The notes under the pieces were generated by a model, which saw only the letters and a list, made by a program, of their open reading frames with translations, was not told the origin of the DNA and did no database searches. A stretch of DNA of 64,000 nucleotides from Desulfopila sp. IMCC35006 (GTDB lineage: Bacteria; Desulfobacterota; Desulfobulbia; Desulfobulbales; Desulfocapsaceae): positions 62,001 to 126,000 of the forward strand of contig NZ_SWCM01000001.1 in the NCBI RefSeq assembly GCF_005116645.1, read 5' to 3'. The translations under genes and the position numbers were made by a program. This document shows, in pieces, positions 55,936 to 64,000 of the stretch (position 1 is its first letter; every line of letters begins with the position of its first letter).

Positions 55936-57202
55936 AATAATTTCCCCAATTAATTTTTAATAAATAAACCAAAAGACAACTCTAACACGACGTAGCAAAT
56001 CTAACAGTATCCGTCATAAAATGCAAACAACAAATCAAACTGCACCCATATCAAAAAGCAATTCATAGATGATTAACGGTACTCAGAAAATGTTCCCTGC
56101 AATACCAGCAAATTGTTTTCCTTCTGACTCTCTTCCTCCAGCCCTGACTCTTTTCAACAAAACAACCTTAATTACCGGTGTTCTTCCTGCAAATTGGCAA
56201 GATTCGTATCTTTCTCGCCCGACGTCTCTCCTTTTCCCACCTCCTTTCCTGATCTATACATTTGCTTTTTGTGCACAAAAAATAAAGCCGACCAGCCTGT
56301 GGTTAAAAACAGGATAAGCAGTGTTGATTCAAAATCCAGCCATTTTTAACAATATTAACAAAAGGTTTTGACAAACAATCAAGACAAAACCAAGCCATAA
56401 ACCTCATAATTGGTTGAAGCACCAGGAAACCGACCGTGGTAAGGCTATCTCTGATGTGGTGCCGATTATTATTAACAAAGAAATTGTATATGTCAACAAA
56501 CCTCATCAAAATTTTACAGAGAGATAAAAGATAGGATGCACAAGGTCCTTTTACCTCGAAACGACCCGGATTTCCACAGTTTTCTTGTTCTCCTGAAATC
56601 TACGAACGAACCCGTACCACCAGTTAGAACACCAGTCGCTCCTGGGGTCAATGTCAGCGAGTGGCAGGAAAACGCTACCGGCACAGAATATCATCTTGAC
56701 AGCAGGAATAAAGCCGGTGATAATTATTATTAAGTTTTTAAATATATGCCAAAACACTCTTTTTTCTCCAAAGACAGACCAGCCTCCAAACAATTCCAGA
56801 CAGCTCGTACTGACTTTCCGGCAATCCAATTACGCTAACGGGGATGAATCCGGAAACCTGCCCCCCTCCCCGAGGGGTTCTCCTTGCAATATTTTGATAA
56901 TGGTGAGGGCAGCGTGAGACATTGTATTACTTGCAAAAGCGCCAGAAAGCAGCCGCTGCTGGTACATGAAACACGGAATAACAAGATACCGGCATCGGTT
57001 TGCGCCATAAAACCGACCTGCACGTCACATTTCAGACGGTTGTCTTTTAGGTACTTGCATCAGAGTACCAGGCCCTCGCTACTAGACTGGCGTCAATTAT
57101 GATATACTGTTGTACAATCGGGAAGAGGGAAATCTATCAATTGACTTGTTACCACCGCATATTTTTTTCATTACGAACTTCCTGAAAATTCTGGAGATAT
57201 AG
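55936..57202. other. Long intergenic region, no convincing gene
   Basis: 1,267 bases between ompA and the hybrid kinase. Short frames at 56069–56317, 56536–56733 and 56551–56829 have no family similarity or good ribosome-binding sites. AT-rich with scattered hairpins. It may be decayed sequence or hold regulatory RNA; nothing definite was found. Confidence 0.5.
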
Positions 57203-59098
57203 ATGCACCCATTTTGCTACCGCGGAATCCGTGAAGGTCAGGACAGCGAGACCCTGAGGAAAATTGTAATGTTGAATATTTTTCTCTTTCTAGGAGCTAT
57301 TCTGCTCTTGATTATGGGTATTGTTGCCCTGGCGCAGGATGCCCATCTTCTTGGTATTGCCGATTTTCTTGCTTCCTCCGTCCTGTTTGCTCACCTGGGT
57401 TACCTCCACCATACCGGAAACGAGCCCGTGGCATCGCGTTTTGGCGTGGCTACTTTGTTCCTTTTTTTCTGTTATCTGTTTCTGATCGGTGGCGTGCACA
57501 CTACATCGTTCATGTGGCTCTATACCTTTCCGCTTTTTTCCCTCTACCTGCTTGGATTACCGCGTGGCATGTGGACGACGCTTCTGCTCTTTTCTTTTTG
57601 CACAGGATTTTTATTTTTTGATTTGTTTTCCGACAACATCAATGTCTACAGCAAAGATTTTGCCATTCGTTTTATCCCTTCGTATCTACTGGTCAGCGTC
57701 CTGGCTTTTTTAGTAGAGCACAGCCGGGCGGCAAGCAGGAATGCACTTATCGACAAACAGCAGCTCCTCGCCGGCACCATCAACGAACTGCAGGAAAAAG
57801 AAAAGGAACTGGAAGAGGCGAGAAACCAGCTGGAAAGAAGAGTCGCCCTCAGGACAGCGGAACTTGAGGAAGCCAATGAACATTTACGAATTGAAATGGA
57901 AGAACGTAAATGGGCCCAACAGGAACGTTTGCGCCTGGAGTCGGAACTGCTCAGGAGCGAAAAAATGGAACTTCTCGGCCGTCTGGCCGGTGGAGTCGCT
58001 CATGACCTGAACAACGTACTGTCCGGCATCGTCAGTTACCCAGACCTGCTGCTGCACAGACTACCGCCTGACAGCGATATGCGCGGCCCTCTCCAAAACA
58101 TACGTCGAGCCGGAACCCGGGCGGCGGTAATTGTCCAGGATTTGCTGACTCTGGCTCGACGGGGAATAACTGCCAGAGAAAAAGTGCAGCTCAACGATGT
58201 GATCAATGCCCATCTCCAAAGCCCGGAGTTTATAAATCTACAGAAAAACTATCCGGACATCACTCTTGAAACAAAGCTCGCAGCCGATCTCCAGACTTTA
58301 TCGGGCTCCCCTGTCCATCTGGAAAAAGCGGTCATGAACCTGCTTATTAATAGTTATGAAGCGATAGAGAACCAAGGCAGCATCTCTATTACAACGGAAA
58401 ACAAGTACGTCGATACCCCCATTAAAGGATACGACACGACCGTTCCAGGAAACTATGTCGTTCTGACCATCAGCGACACCGGCATGGGCATTCCCGAGGA
58501 CAATCTGGCGAAGATTTTTGAGCCATTTTATACCAGCAAAATCATGGGACGCAGCGGTACCGGATTGGGCATGACCGTAGTTTGGGGGACGGTTAAGGAT
58601 CACGAAGGGTATCTGGACGTGAAAAGTGTTCCCAATAATGGTACAACCATCACAGTCTTTCTTCCTGCCCTTATGAAGGAAGAGGATGCGACGCAAGCGG
58701 CAAACATCACGCCGCCCGCACATAAACAGGGTGAAGGGCAAACAATCCTGCTGGTCGATGATGACACAGAACAGCGGCTGCTGGGAAAAAGCATACTGAC
58801 CATTTTGGGGTACAGGATAGAGACTGTTGCCAGTGGCGAGGAAGCTGTGGCTTTTCTTAAAAAGAGAGCAGCCGAGCTGGTACTTCTCGATATGATCATG
58901 GAGCCTGGCATGGATGGACTGGATACCTATCGGCAAATTCTTGCCGTTCGCCCGGATCAGAAGGTCATAATAGTGAGCGGCTATTCGGAAACCAACCGAA
59001 TCAAAAAAGCGATGGAACTCGGGGTGCACAGTTATGTCAAAAAGCCCTATGGCATGGAAGAGCTTAACACGATGATCCAGAATGTTCTGGCAGACTGA
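57203..59098 (+). CDS. Hybrid sensor histidine kinase with six membrane helices
   Basis: 631 residues. Six hydrophobic segments in the first ~190 residues form an unnamed sensor region, then a coiled coil (about 190–240), HisKA with VAHDLNN near 271–277 (phospho-acceptor His), HATPase with NLLINSYEAIE and GTGLGMTV, and a C-terminal receiver domain with LLVDDDTEQR and a phospho-acceptor Asp in LLDMIM. The signal is unknown. It stands alone with long gaps on both sides. Confidence 0.88.
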   Translation: MHPFCYRGIREGQDSETLRKIVMLNIFLFLGAILLLIMGIVALAQDAHLLGIADFLASSVLFAHLGYLHHTGNEPVASRFGVATLFLFFCYLFLIGGVHTTSFMWLYTFPLFSLYLLGLPRGMWTTLLLFSFCTGFLFFDLFSDNINVYSKDFAIRFIPSYLLVSVLAFLVEHSRAASRNALIDKQQLLAGTINELQEKEKELEEARNQLERRVALRTAELEEANEHLRIEMEERKWAQQERLRLESELLRSEKMELLGRLAGGVAHDLNNVLSGIVSYPDLLLHRLPPDSDMRGPLQNIRRAGTRAAVIVQDLLTLARRGITAREKVQLNDVINAHLQSPEFINLQKNYPDITLETKLAADLQTLSGSPVHLEKAVMNLLINSYEAIENQGSISITTENKYVDTPIKGYDTTVPGNYVVLTISDTGMGIPEDNLAKIFEPFYTSKIMGRSGTGLGMTVVWGTVKDHEGYLDVKSVPNNGTTITVFLPALMKEEDATQAANITPPAHKQGEGQTILLVDDDTEQRLLGKSILTILGYRIETVASGEEAVAFLKKRAAELVLLDMIMEPGMDGLDTYRQILAVRPDQKVIIVSGYSETNRIKKAMELGVHSYVKKPYGMEELNTMIQNVLAD

Positions 59099-59514
59099 GT
59101 ATCATTTTCTGCTAAACGAGCAGCACCCAATCCATAGCGCTCCGACCTGTTCGAGATATCCTTACCGGCTTAAGAGCCAGCTTTGACGCATCGGCGATAC
59201 CGGAGCCCACCAATTGTTGGCAAGACCAGATGGCGTATGCCCCCTGGTTGCATACTGCAGGCCTTTTCGGGGTCCTCTCCCCTGTTCGTTCTATCTTTTC
59301 TCTATTCAGGCCGCATTATCTGACGATAATACGGTTTTTTTTTGCCCAGCCATTCCCCTCGAAACGTCCACTTTATTGTCATTACAGTCCGTTAGTTATA
59401 TATAACAGTTAATCCTTCTCTTACGAATTGCCGATAAACTGTATGTAGGGCGAATTTAAACTTTATCCGGACAATCATTGTAATACTGATACACCATCAG
59501 CAAAGGAGAACAGA
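59099..59514. other. Intergenic region, no gene seen
   Basis: 416 bases between the kinase and the Rossmann-fold protein. No coding frame or known RNA is recognised. AT-rich segments near 59380–59500 could hold the promoter of the next gene. Confidence 0.4.
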
Positions 59515-60633
59515 ATGGACAAATACATGCGACAACTCAGTTTTCTAGTGTATGCTTTTTTACTGAGATGGCCTATCTGGCTGCTCATCTGGTTTATCGG
59601 CTGCAGCGGAAAACTGAAGACCCTCTTTCTCATCTACCCAACAGACAACTCAGAGTGCCTGGATTTCTGTCCTAACATTAAATGGTTACGAAATTTCTTT
59701 TCCGGCCGCCCCACTCCGGCCGGTCTCATCATGGATGGATGGCGTCCAATTGGTATATATCTTGTCATTCCTGATTCGTCGATGGAGTTAATGCGAAAAA
59801 AAAGCCGGCCAATGGTTGAGACCATTATCAAACGCATGCTCTGGGTCAAAAAACTCACGGGGGCAGAAAACATAGGATTAGCCGGTCAGCTCGGTCCGAT
59901 TTTCGAAAAACGCCACGGCATCTCCATGGAACCACCCTTTTACAGCAGCACCTACGGCAACATATTCAGTATTCAAAAGGCAGTCGGCCATCTGGTAAAC
60001 AGTGCCCAAAAGAATCCCTGGCAGGTTGCAGTCTCTATAATCGGCGGTGGACTGCTCGGGGAAGACCTCATGCAGGCTCTCACTGCTGATGGATACCAGA
60101 TGTCGATTGTTGACGTCAGGTACACCAGAAAAGGAGATGTCAAGTTGATGGATGGAGAGGACGCAACCCGGCAACTGGCCGGGGCCGATCTAGTTATTAA
60201 CCTTCTTCCCCGAGGCAAGGACTTCATCGACTGTGACCTGCACCGGAAAATCCCCAAGACAGCCAGTATTATTGATTTTTCACGTCCACCAATCCCCAAA
60301 GACGCGGTACCTCAGAATGTGGTTATGGGCAACAGGGTACAAAGCAGCGGCATTCGCTTTGTCATGAGGCTTCCCGGTGGCTGGAGGCGTCATGAACTGC
60401 CCGCCTGCTCCATGCCGTCTCTGCTGGCCTCGCTTGCCGGATTACCCCTGCGAACCATAGAAGATTTTCGTCTCGCCGCAAGACAGTTCCAGTTTCACAC
60501 AGCACTGGCCGGCGCGCCTGTTCCGGCCTACAAAACTGCATGGAACAAATTTAGGGATCTTGCGGCAGTCCATCCAGTCACTGTTCGTTTTATGTTGTTA
60601 GTGCTGCGAAGCCGCCAGGCCTTCAGCAGATAA
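59515..60633 (+). CDS. Membrane-anchored Rossmann-fold protein, unknown, acyl-ACP-reductase-like
   Basis: 372 residues. An N-terminal membrane segment (about 10–30), then GLAGQLGPIFEK near 120 and a Rossmann glycine loop IIGGGLLGEDL near 180, then ADLVINLLPRGKDFIDC and a C-terminal region. The order of these stretches resembles the acyl-ACP reductase/shikimate-dehydrogenase-like layout by eye, but the match is distant and no substrate is assigned. AGGAG lies before the ATG. Stands alone between the kinase and the glycan genes. Confidence 0.6.
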   Translation: MDKYMRQLSFLVYAFLLRWPIWLLIWFIGCSGKLKTLFLIYPTDNSECLDFCPNIKWLRNFFSGRPTPAGLIMDGWRPIGIYLVIPDSSMELMRKKSRPMVETIIKRMLWVKKLTGAENIGLAGQLGPIFEKRHGISMEPPFYSSTYGNIFSIQKAVGHLVNSAQKNPWQVAVSIIGGGLLGEDLMQALTADGYQMSIVDVRYTRKGDVKLMDGEDATRQLAGADLVINLLPRGKDFIDCDLHRKIPKTASIIDFSRPPIPKDAVPQNVVMGNRVQSSGIRFVMRLPGGWRRHELPACSMPSLLASLAGLPLRTIEDFRLAARQFQFHTALAGAPVPAYKTAWNKFRDLAAVHPVTVRFMLLVLRSRQAFSR

Positions 60634-60649
60634 AACAAAATTTCCTCAG

Positions 60650-60697
60650 TTTGGTGAAGATGTCGAAAAGCTGTAACATTTCGACATCTTCACCAAA
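60650..60697. terminator. 19-bp hairpin between convergent genes
   Basis: Arms 60650–60668 and 60679–60697 pair perfectly around a ten-base loop. It sits between the Rossmann protein gene and the converging glycosyltransferase gene and probably ends transcription on both sides; the T-run is weak. Confidence 0.7.
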
Positions 60698-60755
60698 TAC
60701 GTTCCATATATACCGGCTCCTTACAAACATTCACCAGGAAAATGGTTAGATACAT

Positions 60756-61520
60756 CTATTCGCACCAATATTCAGCAATCCATTTTGTTGGTTTTACCGT
60801 TTTATACCATTTCTTATACCAAGGTACAGGCGAACCCCACACACCAGCTATCGCTTGAGGTGGATTTGGATCACCATGAAACGCAATAATTTTAGCTCCC
60901 TTGGGTATTTTGCTTTTCTTCGGGGTAACAAAGCTATTTAAAATTCCACCGGGCATACAATGTGCTTTAAAACTGCGGACCCACTCGACTGGATACCATT
61001 CTGAATTCTCTTTTCCAAGCGCCTGAGGTAGAAAGACTTGCTCAGTTTCGTAGTTTTCATATACGGAAGCCGGGTCTTCTTCCCATTGCTTCAGTAACTG
61101 ACTATATTTGCCCATTTCAAAATAAATCACAGAACCTTGTCCTATCATTCGATTAGGCTGAGACCAATTTTCAGCCATGCACAACTTGTCAGAGTAAGTA
61201 AAAAAACAATCAATATTGTCAATAATTACTACATCAAGATCTAACAACAATACCTTACCGGAAATATCATGATATTTCTCTCCAAATAAAGCCAATTTGC
61301 GCCAACATAAACATTTTTTCAAATATTCAGATGGAGGCTCTTTGAAAACCGGTAAGGGTAAAACCTCAATGGCCGGGTTGAATCCATCAGACACCTCAGT
61401 TAGACATATAAAACGAAATGGTAAGGTAAGATTTCGTCGCACCATATGATATAAGTTATTGACGTAATCAGGACTAAATTTAGTTCCCCATTTTATACAA
61501 ATAACGTTTACCGGCTTCAT
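60756..61520 (-). CDS. Glycosyltransferase, GT8-like
   Basis: 254 residues. The DLDVV (DxD) metal/sugar-nucleotide site is in VLLLDLDVVIID near 95, with surrounding helices and strands of the GT-A fold, and a C-terminal AFHGDPNPP motif. Transfers a sugar from a nucleotide donor; donor and acceptor unknown. It ends about 80 bp before a second MITE copy on its upstream side. Lower-GC than its neighbours. Confidence 0.75.
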   Translation of the reverse strand: MKPVNVICIKWGTKFSPDYVNNLYHMVRRNLTLPFRFICLTEVSDGFNPAIEVLPLPVFKEPPSEYLKKCLCWRKLALFGEKYHDISGKVLLLDLDVVIIDNIDCFFTYSDKLCMAENWSQPNRMIGQGSVIYFEMGKYSQLLKQWEEDPASVYENYETEQVFLPQALGKENSEWYPVEWVRSFKAHCMPGGILNSFVTPKKSKIPKGAKIIAFHGDPNPPQAIAGVWGSPVPWYKKWYKTVKPTKWIAEYWCE

Positions 61521-61607
61521 ATTATTTCCTCTTTTTAAGCAAAAATGTCTTGATAGGGAATAAGCAGTTAATTTTTATAACCAGGTCAATATAAACTAAA
61601 ATATAAT

Positions 61608-61779
61608 GTGATTACTCCTAATGTTCAGCTACTGAACCAGGGTGTGGGCTGTTCGTTTTACGGGTCTCTGCAGCCAAGGATGGCTGCAGCGAAGCCCCCA
61701 GGAAGGGTTTACGGCGTCCCGTGAAAAGGGCTCCTCATATCCCTATGGACCTTCTAAGCTGAACTTTAGTGGTAATAGC
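61608..61779. mobile_element. MITE-like palindromic element, copy 2
   Basis: 172-bp copy of the element at 38505. The right half is about 90% identical (AAGCCCCCAGG...GGACCTTCTAAGCTGAACTTTAG). The left arm has diverged. Perfect 10-bp direct repeats AAAATATAAT (61598–61607 and 61780–61789) flank it, supporting insertion with a target duplication. It lies between the GT8-like and GT10-like genes. Confidence 0.85.
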
Positions 61780-61898
61780 AAAATATAATCCAACACACTG
61801 GAATCATTTTGTTCTCATCATGAAACAGCCTTATAAAATATTACCCTTAATTACAATTAAATACGCATAGGCTCACATAACAATTCCACACCATTTCG

Positions 61899-63002
61899 CT
61901 AGGCATCTGTCCCTTTGTTTTTCGATGTACCGACGGCACGGTGATATGCCTTGGTCATCACCTTTTCCAGCAGACTGCGAATACCGGCCAGCGGTTTTCT
62001 GATTCGCAGGGACTGACGGTTGTAGATAACCTTGCCAAGGGTCTTCCTGGTAATCTTTTTTTCCTGCTCGCATATTTTATTATCGAGAATAGCGAAAAGA
62101 TTCTCTTTTTGTAAGACAAGACGTCTCGCCTCGATGATGTAGGGCAGGCGGTCCTGATATTCGTTGTTGGCGAGATGGCTTTGGATAATGTCTCTCGCCC
62201 GTTCATAGTTGTTAATATCGATTGGGATAAAGCTTTCCTTTGGAAAATAATCGGCTGCATTCGGGGCGCCATGATAAAAGGGCAGGGTATAACCGAGAAA
62301 AGCGTCGGGCAGTTTTTCAGTCAGATGATGCCTGTAAACATAATTTTCTATCGCAATATGATACATGTAGGAATCGAGAGCTTCAGCTTTATCGACCATA
62401 TGCTTCACCCCATGCCCAAATACTTCCAGCTCAGGAATATCGGTTTTAAGCCGTTGGGTAAAATCAAATCTGGTAGAATGCAGAGTTACTTTTCCTTTTC
62501 GCTCGGAACAGACTGTTGAAATTTTTTTGGATTTCAACGGGGGGGGTTCGGCAGCCATCTGGTCCCAGGTAATATGATCACCCTTGCCAAATGGAAGGCC
62601 ATAAAACCACATCAGTCCGGGGTGGGTATGCATCACATTGGGATGCCGCATTGCCCAGGGTTCCTGAAAAGTGAGAATACAACCGAACTGTCGCAGATAA
62701 TCCCGACCAAAAACGGTAATCGATGACGGTTCTCCGGTCAACAGCATGGTCCGCTCCCGTGGGCAGCACAGTTTCTCCTGCGAAAAAAAATCATCACTTT
62801 GCGGAATGTCGTGATACACCACCAGCCAGTCGTAGTCGGTACAATCGACGTCAAAATCAAAAAGACAATTTCCCCACTGCGGAAAAGAGTCGGGAAATTG
62901 CCTGATATAGCCTTGCGCGGAAACACCTCTTTTCAACCCTCTTTGCATGAACTTTACTTTGATAGAGGGTTTTCCCCATAGGGGTTTTATTATTTTCTGC
63001 AT
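61899..63002 (-). CDS. GT10-family (fucosyltransferase-like) glycosyltransferase
   Basis: About 367 residues from ATG 63002 (a TTG at 63068 is an alternative). The GT10 signature is clear in the C-terminal half: IAIENYVYRHHLTEKLPDAFLG and VPFYxG-like PFYHGAP with ESFIPIDI. Transfers fucose or a related sugar from a nucleotide donor. Downstream of the SbmA-like gene and next to a GT8-like gene and a MITE copy, in a glycan region. A C-terminal basic tail follows the domain. Confidence 0.85.
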   Translation of the reverse strand: MQKIIKPLWGKPSIKVKFMQRGLKRGVSAQGYIRQFPDSFPQWGNCLFDFDVDCTDYDWLVVYHDIPQSDDFFSQEKLCCPRERTMLLTGEPSSITVFGRDYLRQFGCILTFQEPWAMRHPNVMHTHPGLMWFYGLPFGKGDHITWDQMAAEPPPLKSKKISTVCSERKGKVTLHSTRFDFTQRLKTDIPELEVFGHGVKHMVDKAEALDSYMYHIAIENYVYRHHLTEKLPDAFLGYTLPFYHGAPNAADYFPKESFIPIDINNYERARDIIQSHLANNEYQDRLPYIIEARRLVLQKENLFAILDNKICEQEKKITRKTLGKVIYNRQSLRIRKPLAGIRSLLEKVMTKAYHRAVGTSKNKGTDA

Positions 63003-63071
63003 GTCACGAGAAAGGGTCGGGTTTGAATTTTTAAAATCTCTGCGGCAAGAGTTCAGACCCAGCCCCAAGGA

Positions 63072-64000
63072 TTAATAATTAATATTTAATTCGAACTCTC
63101 TCAGACGCTTATGAATTGAGCGAAGTTCGGTAATAGTTGTCCAGTTGGCAATAAAGATGGAAAAAGATTCCCGCACCTTGCTGAAAGCATTGGAAACCTG
63201 GACCAGCACTCCCAAGGTGATCAGGCCGGTAAAAAGGCCCGGTCCCATAATCAGGTAAGGAACGATGACCATCAGTTGTTCAAAGAAATTAACCCAGATA
63301 TCAAAATATCCGTAGTGCAGAAACAGCCGGTGATAGTTGAATTTCAAACCGACAAACAGTTCGGTGATGGTCTCGGTTTTCCCGTAATGTATCTTGTCGT
63401 CTTCAGCGTAAACCAGTTCTTTTCGAAATGCTGCTTCTACTTTCTGGTTGTTATACTCTAAGCCCGGCAACTTAATTCCCACAAACCAGGAAATAAGCAG
63501 GCCGCCTACCGAAACCAGCAAAGCGACCCAGACCAGGCTTCCCGGGATGTCTTTGATATGCTCAATCTCAACCCCTTTGCTCAGACTCCAGAGAATCGGC
63601 AGAAAGGCAAAGAGGGTCATGATCGCCCGAATCACCTGCAAACCAAGGCTCTCAAAAATTCTGGCAAACCGGTAGATATCTTCCTGGATACGCTGACTGG
63701 AGCCCTCTACTTCCTCTTCCACCTTCTGCCATTTTTCCACATAGGAAAAAGTCATCGCCTCGCGCCACTTAAAGGCATAGACCCGAGTAAAATAGGCGGT
63801 CACCGTGGCAATCAACACATAAGGAAAGGCAATCTTCCCAAAGATGAGCATTTGCTCCCAAAACTCACTTATTTTATGTTCGGTGGCTTTTTGGAGAATA
63901 TTATAAAAACTGCCGTACCACTGATTCAGCCTAACGGTCAATTCCACCTGGACAAACAGGGCCAGGAGCAAGGTCAGTCCACCACCATAGGCCCAGAGGG
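63072..64000 (-). CDS. SbmA/BacA-type transporter, C-terminal part, cut by window edge
   Basis: The frame is open to the right edge; about 309 codons are visible. Several membrane segments with NQWYGSFYNILQKA and FTRVYAFKWREAMTF near the start, matching the SbmA/BacA family, which imports peptide antibiotics or, in other members, very-long-chain or vitamin-like substrates. The residues WAYGGGLTLLLALF before the first listed Met belong to the same frame. The start is outside the window. Confidence 0.85.
   Translation of the reverse strand, partial: LWAYGGGLTLLLALFVQVELTVRLNQWYGSFYNILQKATEHKISEFWEQMLIFGKIAFPYVLIATVTAYFTRVYAFKWREAMTFSYVEKWQKVEEEVEGSSQRIQEDIYRFARIFESLGLQVIRAIMTLFAFLPILWSLSKGVEIEHIKDIPGSLVWVALLVSVGGLLISWFVGIKLPGLEYNNQKVEAAFRKELVYAEDDKIHYGKTETITELFVGLKFNYHRLFLHYGYFDIWVNFFEQLMVIVPYLIMGPGLFTGLITLGVLVQVSNAFSKVRESFSIFIANWTTITELRSIHKRLREFELNINY

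Noticed and set aside
56551-56829. Minus-strand 92-codon frame
   Set aside because: No family similarity, weak start and in an AT-rich gap; not supported as a gene.
1-64000. CRISPR arrays, rRNA operons, complete insertion sequences or prophage
   Set aside because: No regularly spaced repeats, rRNA, transposase or phage structural genes were seen.

Overview
The window is about 64 kb of a mid-GC, gene-dense chromosome. It most resembles a sulfate-reducing or sulfur-metabolising member of Desulfobacterota, in or near the Desulfobulbales. Evidence: the order ispE–tRNA-Gln–prs–rplY–pth; a CarD regulator; a flavodiiron oxygen/NO reductase (FprA/ROO type) next to a rhodanese–metallo-beta-lactamase protein; small Desulfovibrio-type ferredoxins, one with an Asp in place of a cluster Cys; CobB and a cobalamin riboswitch; and a two-FeoA/FeoB iron system. 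The taxonomic call is inference from gene content, not a marker phylogeny.

Layout. 1–10,700 (almost all minus strand) is a core block: prfA (cut by the window edge), rpmE, rho, coaE–rluD–carD, pth, rplY, prs, tRNA-Gln, ispE, a DUF1844 protein and serA. 11,000–17,700 (plus) holds gltX and glnS, then the ferrous-iron genes feoA, feoA, a Cys-rich membrane peptide and feoB, with copies of a short hairpin repeat between them. 17,800–25,200 is mixed: an M20 amidohydrolase, a DUF4177 protein, avtA, a gate-domain membrane protein, a Cys-containing small protein, sixA overlapping an orphan ParA ATPase, and two proteins of unknown role. 25,300–30,300 is an ABC-type exporter operon (ATPase, fused GldF-GldG-like permease, DUF4340 protein). 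30,800–35,800 has a lytic transglycosylase, a cobalamin riboswitch before a 39-codon ORF, a broken DUF3500 gene, sodC with a flavoprotein, and argJ. 36,200–39,700 has a cardiolipin synthase, a phosphoesterase and ppk2, with a MITE-like element. 39,700–51,500 (mostly minus) has secA, argS, alr, ferredoxins, cobB, a DUF374 acyltransferase and uvrB. 51,800–54,800 is an oxygen/NO and sulfane-sulfur detoxification cluster downstream of a Fur-like box. 55,000–64,000 has an OmpA-like protein, a hybrid histidine kinase, a Rossmann-fold protein of unknown role, and a glycan region (GT8-like and GT10-like transferases and an SbmA/BacA-type transporter) with a second MITE copy.

Main points of interest: (1) two copies of a ~170-bp palindromic mobile element with inverted ends and 10-bp flanking duplications; (2) an ispE reading frame that runs through the whole tRNA-Gln gene; (3) a cobalamin riboswitch whose only intact downstream frame is a 39-codon ORF; (4) a DUF3500 gene broken by an internal deletion; (5) a flavodiiron/unknown/rhodanese–MBL gene set. 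No CRISPR array, complete insertion sequence, prophage or rRNA operon was seen.
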